Shown here: positions 1-5,655 of the stretch, piece by piece | Numbering within the stretch: position 1 is the stretch's first letter | Layout: each line of letters opens with the position of its first letter | From: Pseudomonadota bacterium | GTDB taxonomy: Bacteria; Pseudomonadota; Alphaproteobacteria; UBA2966; CAIVPW01 | Direction: 5' to 3' | Length of the DNA: 12,007 nt | Assembly (NCBI GenBank): GCA_027625125.1 | Contig: JAQBXG010000032.1 | Location: 1-12,007 of the forward strand | The notes under the pieces: model-generated | Databases searched by the model: none | What the model saw: only the letters and a program-made list of their open reading frames with translations | Told to the model about the DNA's origin: nothing | Position numbers and translations under genes: made by a program

Positions 1-1
1 C

Positions 2-403
2 CTCGCCGACGCGGGCGTCGCGGACCTGCGCATCGTCAACCGCACCCAGGCGCGGGGCGAGGCGGTGGCGGCGGCGGCGGCGGCGACGTTTGTGCCGTGG
101 GAACGGCGGGGGGCGGCGCTGGGCGGCGCGGCTTTGCTGGTCAACGCGACGACGCTGGGCATGACCGGCGCACCGCCGCTGGAGCTGCCGTTGGCGGACC
201 TGCCGGCGGACGCGATCGTGACCGATGTTGTATATGCGCCGCTCCAGACGGCCCTGTTGCGGGAAGCGCGGGCGCGCGGCAACACGACCGTCGACGGCCT
301 CGGCATGTTGCTGCACCAGGCGCGGCCGGGGTTTGCGGCCTGGTTCGGGGCCGAACCGCAGGTAACCTCGGAACTGCGGGCGTTCGTGCTCGGCTCATCG
401 TGA
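2..403 (+). CDS. aroE: Shikimate dehydrogenase (NADP+), 3' part only
   Basis: This is the C-terminal part, about 133 residues, of AroE, the cytoplasmic enzyme that reduces 3-dehydroshikimate to shikimate with NADPH in aromatic amino acid synthesis. The reading frame is open from base 2 and stops with TGA at 401-403; the start lies upstream of the window. Visible family landmarks are IVNRT, the end of the NADP-binding beta-alpha-beta unit whose Arg contacts the cofactor phosphate, then LVNATTLGM, VVYAPLQTALLREARARG and the C-terminal DGLGMLLHQA, which carries the conserved Gln near the substrate. A run of six GCG codons after the NRT motif gives a poly-alanine helix. The stop codon overlaps the GTG start of coaE (GTGA), so the two are probably co-transcribed and translationally coupled. 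The assignment is secure from these motifs. Confidence 0.96.
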   Translation, partial: LADAGVADLRIVNRTQARGEAVAAAAAATFVPWERRGAALGGAALLVNATTLGMTGAPPLELPLADLPADAIVTDVVYAPLQTALLREARARGNTTVDGLGMLLHQARPGFAAWFGAEPQVTSELRAFVLGSS

Positions 404-1002
404 TCGTTCTGGGACTGACCGGCTCGGTCGCGATGGGCAAATCGACCGCCGCGGCGGCGCTGGCGGAGCGGGGATTTCCGGTGTTCGAGGCCGATGCGGC
501 GGTGCATCGACTGTTAGGGCCAGGCGGCGACGCCGTGGCCGAGGTCGCGGCCGCTTTCCCGGACAGCGCAGGGAACGAAACCATCGACCGCAGCGCCCTC
601 GGCGACCGGGTTCTGGGGGACGCGGCGGCGCTGGACCGGCTGGAGGCGATCCTGCACCCCCGCGTGGATGCGGTGGCCACGGCGTTCCTGCACCGGGCGC
701 AGGCGGACGGCGCGCCGCTGGCGGTGCTGGAGATGCCGCTGTTGTTCGAGATCGGGGCGGAACGGCTGTGTGACGCAGTGGTGGTCGTGCATGCGCCGGA
801 GGAAGCGCAGCGGCGGCGGGCGCTGGCCCGTCCCGGCATGACGCCGGAACGGCTGGCGTTTGTTCTGTCGCGGCAGGTGCCCGATGCGGAAAAACGTCGC
901 AGAGCGGACTATGTAGTAGACTCTGGAGACGGCATCCCCAAGATGTCGCTGGAATTGGCGCGGATCACCGATTCGCTGCTGGCTGACGCAAGGACCCGGT
1001 AA
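400..1002 (+). CDS. coaE: Dephospho-CoA kinase
   Basis: CoaE phosphorylates the 3'-hydroxyl of the ribose of dephospho-CoA with ATP, the last step of coenzyme A synthesis, in the cytoplasm. The protein is 200 residues, normal for the family. It opens with the P-loop GSVAMGKST (residues 8-16), followed by FEADAAVH (29-36, the usual D-A-D-x-x-x-H region with Glu in first place), HPRV (86-89), the lid-side segment EMPLLFEIGAE (111-121) and RRADYVVDSG near the C terminus. The start is taken as GTG at 400, because the P-loop must lie a few residues from the N terminus; the frame remains open far upstream inside aroE but that extension has no family resemblance. It overlaps aroE by GTGA, and its TAA shares a base with the dnaQ ATG (TAATG), so aroE, coaE and dnaQ form a tight transcription unit. 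Confidence 0.96.
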   Translation: MIVLGLTGSVAMGKSTAAAALAERGFPVFEADAAVHRLLGPGGDAVAEVAAAFPDSAGNETIDRSALGDRVLGDAAALDRLEAILHPRVDAVATAFLHRAQADGAPLAVLEMPLLFEIGAERLCDAVVVVHAPEEAQRRRALARPGMTPERLAFVLSRQVPDAEKRRRADYVVDSGDGIPKMSLELARITDSLLADARTR

Positions 1003-1667
1003 TGCGCGAAGTGGTACTGGATACCGAGACCACCGGGCTCAGTCCGAAGACGAGCCGCGTGGTCGAGATCGGCTGCGTCGAATTGGTCAACGCGATCCCC
1101 ACGGGCCGCGAGTTTCATACCTATCTTCGCCCCGACGACGACTACATGCCCGCCGAAGCGTTCGCGATTCACGGTATCAGCCAGGAGTTCCTGCAGGACA
1201 AACCCTTGTTCGCCGATGTCGTCTCCGAACTGCTGGCGTTTTTGGACGGCGCGCGGCTGGTGGCCCACAACGCCGACTTCGATATCGGCTTTCTGAACGC
1301 AGAACTGGCGCGGCTGGAATTGCCGCCGCTGGCGGGCGAGGTCGTGGACACGGTGCGGCTGGCGCGGCGCAAGTTTCCCGGCGCGGCGGCCAATCTGAAC
1401 GCGCTGTGCGAACGGTTCGGCATCGACATTTCCGGGCGGGAAACGCACGGCGCGCTGCTCGATGCGAACCTGCTGGTCGAGGTGTATCTGGAACTGTCCG
1501 GCGGGCGTCAGCCGGGACTGGGCATCTCGGTGCGCCAGACGGCGGCGGCGGGGCCGGTGGTCCGGCGAAAACGGCGCGAGCCGCGACCCCATGCCGCCGG
1601 CGACGCGGAACTCGCCGCCCACCGGGCGTTTCTGAAGGAATTGTCGTCCCCGGTCTGGGACTGGTAG
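1002..1667 (+). CDS. dnaQ: DNA polymerase III epsilon subunit (3'-5' proofreading exonuclease)
   Basis: Epsilon is the proofreading exonuclease of the replicative polymerase core and binds the alpha polymerase subunit. The 221-residue protein has the complete DEDDh active site: Exo I LDTETTG with Asp7 and Glu9, Exo II AHNADFD with Asp94, and Exo III HGALLDA with His149 and Asp154. The exonuclease domain covers about residues 1-165. After it comes GGRQPGLGI, containing QPGLGI (170-175), which fits the QxxLx(hydrophobic) form of a beta-clamp-binding peptide, in the place where the E. coli protein has its clamp motif. The remaining basic, flexible tail ends in AHRAFLKELSSPVWDW, presumably the alpha-binding segment. 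The ATG at 1002 overlaps the coaE stop, so translation is likely coupled. The gene ends 4 bp from the convergent secB. Confidence 0.95.
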   Translation: MREVVLDTETTGLSPKTSRVVEIGCVELVNAIPTGREFHTYLRPDDDYMPAEAFAIHGISQEFLQDKPLFADVVSELLAFLDGARLVAHNADFDIGFLNAELARLELPPLAGEVVDTVRLARRKFPGAAANLNALCERFGIDISGRETHGALLDANLLVEVYLELSGGRQPGLGISVRQTAAAGPVVRRKRREPRPHAAGDAELAAHRAFLKELSSPVWDW

Positions 1668-1671
1668 GACG

Positions 1672-2184
1672 CTACTTTTCCGGCACGCTGCTGCGGTGCT
1701 TGCGGTACAGGCGTCCGAAGTCGATCGGGTCCAGCAGCAACGGCGGAAACCCCCCTTCGCGGGTCGCGTCGGCGACGATGCGGCGGGCGAACGGAAACAA
1801 CAACCGCGGACATTCCACCAGGCACACAGTCTCCACGCGATCCCGGGGAATGTTTTCCAGCGCGAACAGCCCGGCATAGACCAGTTCGACGACGAATACG
1901 GCGGTATCGTTCTGCTTGCCGGCGGCGCTGATCTGCAACGCGACTTCATAGTGGTTGCCGCCGAGCGGCTTCGCCTCGACGTCGACATTGACCTGGATCT
2001 TCGGCGGCCCGGCGCCGTCCGCGAGGCTCTTCGGGGCGCCCGGATTCTCGAAGGACAGATCCTTTACGTACTGGGTGCGGACGCTGACTCGCGGTCCCTG
2101 CGGCGCGACCGGGCCACTCGCCGCCGCGCCGGCCGCCGCCTCGCCGCCCGAGCTCTTGCCGGTCTTTTCGCGCGATTCCGCCAT
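1672..2184 (-). CDS. secB: Protein-export chaperone SecB
   Basis: SecB is a cytosolic homotetrameric chaperone that holds precursor proteins unfolded and hands them to SecA at the Sec translocon. The 170-residue product contains the family hallmarks TQYVKDLSFENPGAP (about residues 38-51), VDVEAKPLGGNHYEV, LVYAGLFALENI and CPRLLFPFARRIVADATREGG, ending with FPPLLLDPIDFGRLYRK. The first 30 residues are a low-complexity Ala/Gly/Ser extension, which is common in alphaproteobacterial SecB. The start is ATG at 2184, because GGAGG at 2193-2189 sits four bases before it; an in-frame GTG directly upstream at 2187 would leave only one base after that Shine-Dalgarno sequence. It is divergent from the Tim44-like gene and convergent with dnaQ. 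A TTGACA-type promoter lies just upstream. Confidence 0.96.
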   Translation of the reverse strand: MAESREKTGKSSGGEAAAGAAASGPVAPQGPRVSVRTQYVKDLSFENPGAPKSLADGAGPPKIQVNVDVEAKPLGGNHYEVALQISAAGKQNDTAVFVVELVYAGLFALENIPRDRVETVCLVECPRLLFPFARRIVADATREGGFPPLLLDPIDFGRLYRKHRSSVPEK

Positions 2185-2188
2185 CACA

Positions 2189-2193
2189 CCTCC
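2189..2193 (-). promoter_or_regulatory. Shine-Dalgarno site of secB
   Basis: GGAGG on the minus strand, four bases before the ATG at 2184. It is one of the few strong ribosome-binding sites in the window and decides between the ATG at 2184 and the GTG at 2187. Confidence 0.75.
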
Positions 2194-2208
2194 GAGATTG
2201 ATCGGGCA

Positions 2209-2237
2209 AACATCAGGCGGCGGCGATGAGGTGTCAA
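2209..2237 (-). promoter_or_regulatory. Candidate sigma-70-type promoter of secB
   Basis: On the minus strand, a perfect -35 hexamer TTGACA (2237-2232) is followed after 17 bases by GATGTT (2214-2209), a weak -10 match (three of six). Transcription would start near 2202, giving a leader of about 18 bases that includes the secB Shine-Dalgarno site. The exact TTGACA is notable in such G+C-rich DNA. The weak -10 keeps confidence moderate. Confidence 0.45.
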
Positions 2238-2330
2238 GCCGGGGCCGCGCGCTATCGCTGGACCCGATGCAAAGCGGTCGTTACTCTTGCGCGGCAAGGC
2301 CGGATAGTCCCGGCGACCGCCCGGCAACGA

Positions 2331-3014
2331 GTGAACGGCGTGCAGTATTTCGATATTCTTCTTTTCGCGCTGGTGGCGGTGTTCGTCATCGTCCGCCTTG
2401 GCCGCGTGCTGGGGCGCCGGCCCGGCGATTCCGGCAACGACGCCGCGGATCTGCTGCGGCGGACCACACGCGGCGGCAAGGACAACGTCGTGGCGCTTTC
2501 GGAGCGCGCGGCGCCGGTTGCGCCGGGGGAAGGCGGCGATGCCGCGGCCACCGACGAAGAGGCGCTGGCCGCCGCCGGAATCGCCGAGATCCGGCTGCAA
2601 TATCCGGCCTTCGACGTGCGCCAGTTTCTGGCCGGCGCCCGCGCCGCCTATGAAATGGTCGTGACCGCGTTCGCGGGCGGCGACCGGGATGCGCTGAAAC
2701 GCCTGCTGACCCGCGAAGTGCTGGAGAACTTCTCCGGCGCGATCGCCGAGCGCGAAAGCCGCGGCGAGACCCTGGAGACGACAGTCGTCGGCGTCGATAC
2801 CGCCGAGGTCGTGGATGCCCGAATGGCCGGCCGCATCGCCGAGGTCACGGTCAAGTTCGTCAGCCAGCTGATCAATGTCGTCCGCGACCGGGACGGCAAC
2901 GAAGTCGGCGGCCCGGCGGCGGTCAAGCGGGTCGTCGATATCTGGACGTTTGTTCGCGACGTTCGATCCGGCGACCCCAACTGGGCGCTGGCGGAAACCC
3001 GCAGCCCCGCCTAG
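2331..3014 (+). CDS. Tim44/TimA-domain inner-membrane protein
   Basis: The 227-residue protein has an N-terminal hydrophobic segment (about residues 7-22, FDILLFALVAVFVIVRL), then LGRRPG, an Ala/Gly/acidic linker (about 33-80), and a Tim44-like domain (about 85-225). That domain includes YPAFDVRQFLAGARAAYEMVV, FAGGDRDALKRLL and the typical ending DIWTFVRDVRSGDPNWALAET. Such proteins are the bacterial relatives of the matrix-side domain of mitochondrial Tim44; the alphaproteobacterial protein is membrane-associated, and its role is not well defined. The start is taken as GTG at 2331, which gives the usual short leader before QYFDI; a second GTG at 2340 is possible, and the ATG at 2226 would add 35 residues unlike the family. 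It is divergent from secB, and smr follows after 16 bases. In many relatives mltA lies between the two; here it does not. Confidence 0.88.
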   Translation: MNGVQYFDILLFALVAVFVIVRLGRVLGRRPGDSGNDAADLLRRTTRGGKDNVVALSERAAPVAPGEGGDAAATDEEALAAAGIAEIRLQYPAFDVRQFLAGARAAYEMVVTAFAGGDRDALKRLLTREVLENFSGAIAERESRGETLETTVVGVDTAEVVDARMAGRIAEVTVKFVSQLINVVRDRDGNEVGGPAAVKRVVDIWTFVRDVRSGDPNWALAETRSPA

Positions 3015-3030
3015 ACCTTTCGCGCCCGCC

Positions 3031-3573
3031 GTGACCGGCAGCCGCAAACCCACCGGCGACGAGTTGCGCCTGTGGCGCGAGGCCATGGGCCAGACTCCGT
3101 TGCCCGATCCGTCATCCGATCCGTTGCCGGACGGACCCGAAGACGGTTCCGGTTCGCGGCCGCCAACCCCGAATTCGTCCGCTAGCCTGCCGGCCGCAAG
3201 CCCGCCGGCTGCTGGCCCGCCGGGTGGCATCGGCAAGCACGAGGCGCGGGCGATTCGCCGCCGCCGCCAGCCGGTTGCGGACCGCATCGACCTGCACGGC
3301 ATGACTCAGGCCGAGGCCCACGCCGCCGTGCGCGCGTTTCTGCTGGATCGCGCCGCGCGCGGCATGAAATGCGTGCTGGTGATCACTGGCAAGAACAGCC
3401 GCGACAGCCAGGGCCGCCGCGACACCGGCGCGCCGTCGGTGTTGCGCAGGGCGCTGCCGGGCTGGCTGGAATCCCCGGACCTGGCGCCGGTGGTGATCGG
3501 TTCGGATCCGGCGCTGCCGCGGGACGGCGGTGGCGGTGCGCGCTACGTGTTGCTGCGCCGCAGCCGGTCCTGA
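3031..3573 (+). CDS. Smr-domain protein
   Basis: The 180-residue protein begins with the short conserved motif PTGDELRLWREAM (about residues 7-19). A Pro/Ser/Gly-rich linker (about 25-66) and a basic stretch (RAIRRRRQP) follow, then a C-terminal Smr domain with DLHGMTQAEAHAAV (from 87), CVLVITGK, VLRRALPGWL and the final GGARYVLLRR. Smr domains occur in MutS2 and in stand-alone proteins; some are nucleases acting on DNA or RNA, and the substrate here is unknown. The start is inferred as GTG at 3031 because it keeps the conserved N-terminal motif; no clear Shine-Dalgarno sequence precedes it, and the ATG at 3085 would remove the motif. The last codons and the stop lie inside the first copy of a 33-bp direct repeat. 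It is probably co-transcribed with the Tim44-like gene. Confidence 0.88.
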   Translation: MTGSRKPTGDELRLWREAMGQTPLPDPSSDPLPDGPEDGSGSRPPTPNSSASLPAASPPAAGPPGGIGKHEARAIRRRRQPVADRIDLHGMTQAEAHAAVRAFLLDRAARGMKCVLVITGKNSRDSQGRRDTGAPSVLRRALPGWLESPDLAPVVIGSDPALPRDGGGGARYVLLRRSRS

Positions 3574-3586
3574 CCGGCGGAGCGCC
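3554..3586 (+). repeat. 33-bp direct repeat, copy 1, with internal hairpin
   Basis: Copy 1 of a perfect 33-bp direct repeat whose second copy begins 42 bases further on. It covers the last codons of smr (Arg-Ser-Arg-Ser), the stop codon and 13 bases beyond. It contains the inverted repeat GCCGGTC-CT-GACCGGC (3563-3578), so the smr stop sits within the hairpin. Confidence 0.9.
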
Positions 3587-3620
3587 AACCACGGATGCGC
3601 CGCAGCCGGTCCTGACCGGC
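3563..3620. terminator. Paired hairpins between convergent smr and hslU, possible bidirectional terminator
   Basis: Two identical GC-rich hairpins (stems GCCGGTC/GACCGGC at 3563-3578 and 3605-3620) lie exactly where transcription of smr and hslU converges. Neither is followed by a T-run in either direction, so a classic intrinsic terminator is not shown. They could instead slow polymerase or protect the 3' ends of the mRNAs. Confidence 0.35.
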
Positions 3621-3628
3621 GGAGCGCC
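3596..3628 (+). repeat. 33-bp direct repeat, copy 2, with internal hairpin
   Basis: Copy 2, identical to 3554-3586, separated from it by nine unique bases. It ends on the last base of the hslU stop codon, which is on the other strand. The inverted repeat is at 3605-3620. The sequence flanking each copy differs, so the identity ends sharply. It is either a local tandem duplication or two copies of a small palindromic repeat family. Confidence 0.9.
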
Positions 3629-4938
3629 TACAGGATAAAGCGGCTGAGGTCGGCGTTCTTCGCCAGTTCGGACACCTGGGCGCGCACGTACGCGGCGTCG
3701 ATGGTGATCGTCTCGCCGGTGCGGTCGGTGGCGGTGAAGCTGATTTCGTCCAGCAGCCGCTCCATCACCGTATGCAGGCGGCGGGCGCCGATGTTCTCGA
3801 CGCCGGCGTTGACCTCCGCCGATACCCGGGCGATTTCGTCAACCGCGTCGGGGGCGAATTCCAGCGTGACTTCCTCGGTCGCCAGCAGCGCCATGTACTG
3901 CCGGATCAGGCTGTTTTCCGGTTCGGTCAGGATGCGCCGGAAATCGTCGGTGGTCAGCGCCTCCAACTCGACGCGAATCGGCAACCGGCCCTGTAGTTCC
4001 GGCAAAAGATCGGACGGCTTGGCAAGCTGGAACGCTCCGGAGGCGATGAACAGAATGTGGTCGGTCTTGACCTGTCCGTGCTTTGTCGCGACCGTCGTGC
4101 CCTCGATCAGCGGCAACAGGTCGCGCTGCACCCCTTCGCGGCTGACCTCGCCATAGCCGCGATCCGACCGGCCGCAAATCTTGTCGATTTCGTCCAGAAA
4201 GACGATGCCGTTCTGTTCGACGGCTTCGATCGCGCTGTGGGTCAGCTGCTCCTGGTCGACGAGTTTGTCGCCTTCCTCGGAGATCAAGGACTTCCATGCC
4301 GCACCGACCGTCGTGCGTTGACGTTTGGTGCGCTGACCAAAGGCTTTGCCCAGCATCTCATTCAGGTTGATCATGCCGACCTGGCCGCCGGGCATGCCGG
4401 GGATGTCCATCGTCGGCATTGCCGTGCCGCCGGTTTCGGCCAGTTCCAGCTCGACCGGCTTGTCCTCCATCTCGCCTTTGCGCAGTTTCTGACGGAACGA
4501 TTGCCGCGTCGCCTCGCTGGCGTTGTGGCCGACCAGGGCGTCAAGCATGCGGTCTTCGGCGGCCAGTTCGGCGCGGGCGCGGACCTCCTCGCGGCTCGCG
4601 TCGCGCGCCATGTTGATGCCGATTTCGACCAGGTCGCGAATGATCTGTTCGACATCGCGCCCGACATAGCCGATCTCGGTGAACTTCGTCGCCTCCACCT
4701 TGACGAACGGCGCGTTCGCCAGCTTCGCCAGCCGCCGGGAAATCTCGGTCTTGCCGACGCCGGTGGGGCCGATCATCAGAATGTTTTTCGGCAGCACCTC
4801 GTCGCGCAGGTCGTCGGGCACGCGCTGGCGCCGCCAGCGGTTGCGGAGCGCGATGGCGACGGCGCGCTTGGCGTCGTGCTGGCCGATGATATAGCGATCC
4901 AGTTCGGAGACGATTTCGCGCGGGCTGAATTCTGTCAT
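3628..4938 (-). CDS. hslU: HslU, ATPase subunit of the HslVU protease
   Basis: HslU is the AAA+ unfoldase that feeds proteins into the HslV peptidase; the complex is cytosolic and heat-induced in many bacteria. The 436-residue length is typical. Motifs seen are Walker A GPTGVGKT (57-64), the pore loop GYVG (90-93), the variable I-domain (about 110-235) with the Met/Gly-rich segment MPTMDIPGMPGGQVGM, Walker B VFLDEIDK (246-253), the region ELQGRLPIRVEL (314-325) and the sensor-2 segment GARRLHTVMERLLDE. It ends with LSRFIL, the tail known to dock into pockets on HslV. The start is the ATG at 4938 (MTEFSPREIV), ten bases after the hslV stop. The frame is open to 5082, but that stretch is antisense to nothing useful and simply overlaps hslV in another frame. 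The stop codon touches the second 33-bp repeat. Confidence 0.97.
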   Translation of the reverse strand: MTEFSPREIVSELDRYIIGQHDAKRAVAIALRNRWRRQRVPDDLRDEVLPKNILMIGPTGVGKTEISRRLAKLANAPFVKVEATKFTEIGYVGRDVEQIIRDLVEIGINMARDASREEVRARAELAAEDRMLDALVGHNASEATRQSFRQKLRKGEMEDKPVELELAETGGTAMPTMDIPGMPGGQVGMINLNEMLGKAFGQRTKRQRTTVGAAWKSLISEEGDKLVDQEQLTHSAIEAVEQNGIVFLDEIDKICGRSDRGYGEVSREGVQRDLLPLIEGTTVATKHGQVKTDHILFIASGAFQLAKPSDLLPELQGRLPIRVELEALTTDDFRRILTEPENSLIRQYMALLATEEVTLEFAPDAVDEIARVSAEVNAGVENIGARRLHTVMERLLDEISFTATDRTGETITIDAAYVRAQVSELAKNADLSRFIL

Positions 4939-4948
4939 CGCCGAGGTA

Positions 4949-5491
4949 TCACAGCACTTCGACCGTGACGTGGTCGTTGGTATAGATGCAGATGCCGGCG
5001 GCGATTTCCATCGACCGGCGCGCGATCGCCTCGGCGTCCAGATCGTCGCGGTCCACCAGCGCCCGGGCCGCCGCCAGTGCATACTTGCCGCCGGAGCCGA
5101 TACCGATGACCGCGTCGTCCGGCTCCAGCACGTCGCCGGTGCCCGACAGGACCAGGCTCACCGTGCGGTCCGCCACCGCCATCATCGCTTCCAGCCGCCG
5201 CAGATACCGGTCTGTGCGCCAGTCCTTGGCGAGCTCGACACAGGCGCGGGTCAACTGGCCGGGGTATTGCTCCAGCCGCCCTTCCAGCCGCTCGAACAAC
5301 GTGAAGGCGTCGGCGGTGGCGCCGGCGAATCCGGCGATCACCGCGCCGTCGGCCAGCCGCCGCACTTTTTTCGCCCCCGCCTTCAACACCGTATCGCCCA
5401 GCGTTACCTGGCCGTCGCCGGCGACGACGACCTTGCCGCCCTTTCGAACGGAAAGAATGGTCGTGCCATGCCAGGCGCTGGAGTCTGTCAT
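4949..5491 (-). CDS. hslV: HslV, peptidase subunit of the HslVU protease
   Basis: HslV is the bacterial proteasome-like Ntn hydrolase; two hexameric rings form the proteolytic chamber and HslU caps them. The 180-residue protein starts MTDSSAWHGTTI. In this family the propeptide is removed after the Gly, leaving Thr10 as the catalytic N-terminal nucleophile. Other conserved parts are VVVAGDGQVTLGDTVLKAGAKKVRRL, which includes the Lys that assists the Thr, VIAGFAGATADAFTLFERLE, GTGDVLEPDD and IGIGSGGKYALAAA. The start is ATG at 5491; only a weak GGA element precedes it. The frame stays open upstream to 6076 on this strand but that part is the antisense of hisB. hslU follows after nine bases without a gene between them. 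A sigma-32-like promoter lies 36 bases upstream. Confidence 0.97.
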   Translation of the reverse strand: MTDSSAWHGTTILSVRKGGKVVVAGDGQVTLGDTVLKAGAKKVRRLADGAVIAGFAGATADAFTLFERLEGRLEQYPGQLTRACVELAKDWRTDRYLRRLEAMMAVADRTVSLVLSGTGDVLEPDDAVIGIGSGGKYALAAARALVDRDDLDAEAIARRSMEIAAGICIYTNDHVTVEVL

Positions 5492-5526
5492 TGGGTTCCG
5501 GGGGGCAAAACGCGCAGCGGCCCAAG

Positions 5527-5554
5527 ATGTGGGGACGACGCCCCGGGCGTCAAG
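5527..5554 (-). promoter_or_regulatory. Candidate sigma-32 (RpoH) heat-shock promoter of hslVU
   Basis: On the minus strand, CTTGAC (5554-5549), preceded by GCC, is followed after 14 bases by CCCCACAT (5534-5527). This closely resembles the known RpoH pattern CTTGAA-N(about 14)-CCCCATnT, including the C-run that marks a heat-shock -10. The predicted start is near 5520, giving a leader of roughly 29 bases before the hslV ATG. Heat-shock control of hslVU is established in other proteobacteria; the match here is my reading of the sequence. Confidence 0.6.
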
Positions 5555-5610
5555 GGCGGCGCGGCGCGCAGTCAGGCGGTTGCGGGCTGGCGGTTGCGGG
5601 GCCAACTTGG

Positions 5611-5616
5611 TATAGG
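5611..5616 (+). promoter_or_regulatory. Possible -10 element of the his operon
   Basis: TATAGG stands out as A+T-rich within G+C-rich DNA, about 40 bases before the hisB start. No TTGACA-like hexamer is found 16-18 bases upstream (the best is TGGCGG), so this is a weak call. Confidence 0.25.
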
Positions 5617-5655
5617 ACGCGCGACTTCCGCACCCTGCCGACTGTGGGGCCGACC

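Larger units (their letters stand above)
2185..2330. other. Divergent intergenic region between secB and the Tim44-like gene
   Basis: This 146-bp gap must hold promoters for both directions. Leftward, the TTGACA element and Shine-Dalgarno site of secB are visible. Rightward, I see only a weak possible -10 (GATAGT, 2303-2308) without a good -35. I found no hairpin, operator or small ORF that I would defend. Confidence 0.5.
5492..5655. other. Divergent control region between hslV and hisB
   Basis: This 164-bp gap serves the hslVU operon leftward and the his operon rightward. The leftward heat-shock promoter candidate is described separately. Rightward, TATAGG (5611-5616) is a plausible -10 for hisB, with a predicted start near 5623, but no good -35 lies at the right spacing. 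I see no histidine-codon leader peptide or T-box that would suggest attenuation. Confidence 0.5.

Noticed and set aside
1668..1671. Terminator between convergent dnaQ and secB
   Set aside because: Only four bases separate the stop codons and I saw no hairpin followed by a T-run around them.
909..1988. Long minus-strand reading frame of 359 codons over dnaQ and the secB end
   Set aside because: It is antisense to dnaQ and out of frame with secB, with Arg/Ser-rich composition typical of shadow frames in G+C-rich DNA. dnaQ and secB have complete conserved motifs.
2184..3302. Minus-strand reading frame of 372 codons over the Tim44-like and smr genes
   Set aside because: The sense-strand genes have recognisable domains, while this frame has no motif and a skewed Gly/Arg/Asp composition expected from the antisense of codon-biased genes.
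3554..3628. CRISPR array
   Set aside because: Only two repeats with a nine-base separation, overlapping a coding end, and no cas genes nearby.
4057..4968. Plus-strand reading frame of 303 codons antisense to hslU
   Set aside because: It mirrors the hslU codons, shows no domain, and ends in the hslU/hslV junction. It is a shadow frame.
5616..5655. His-operon attenuator or leader peptide
   Set aside because: No run of histidine codons or alternative hairpins found before hisB in the short leader.
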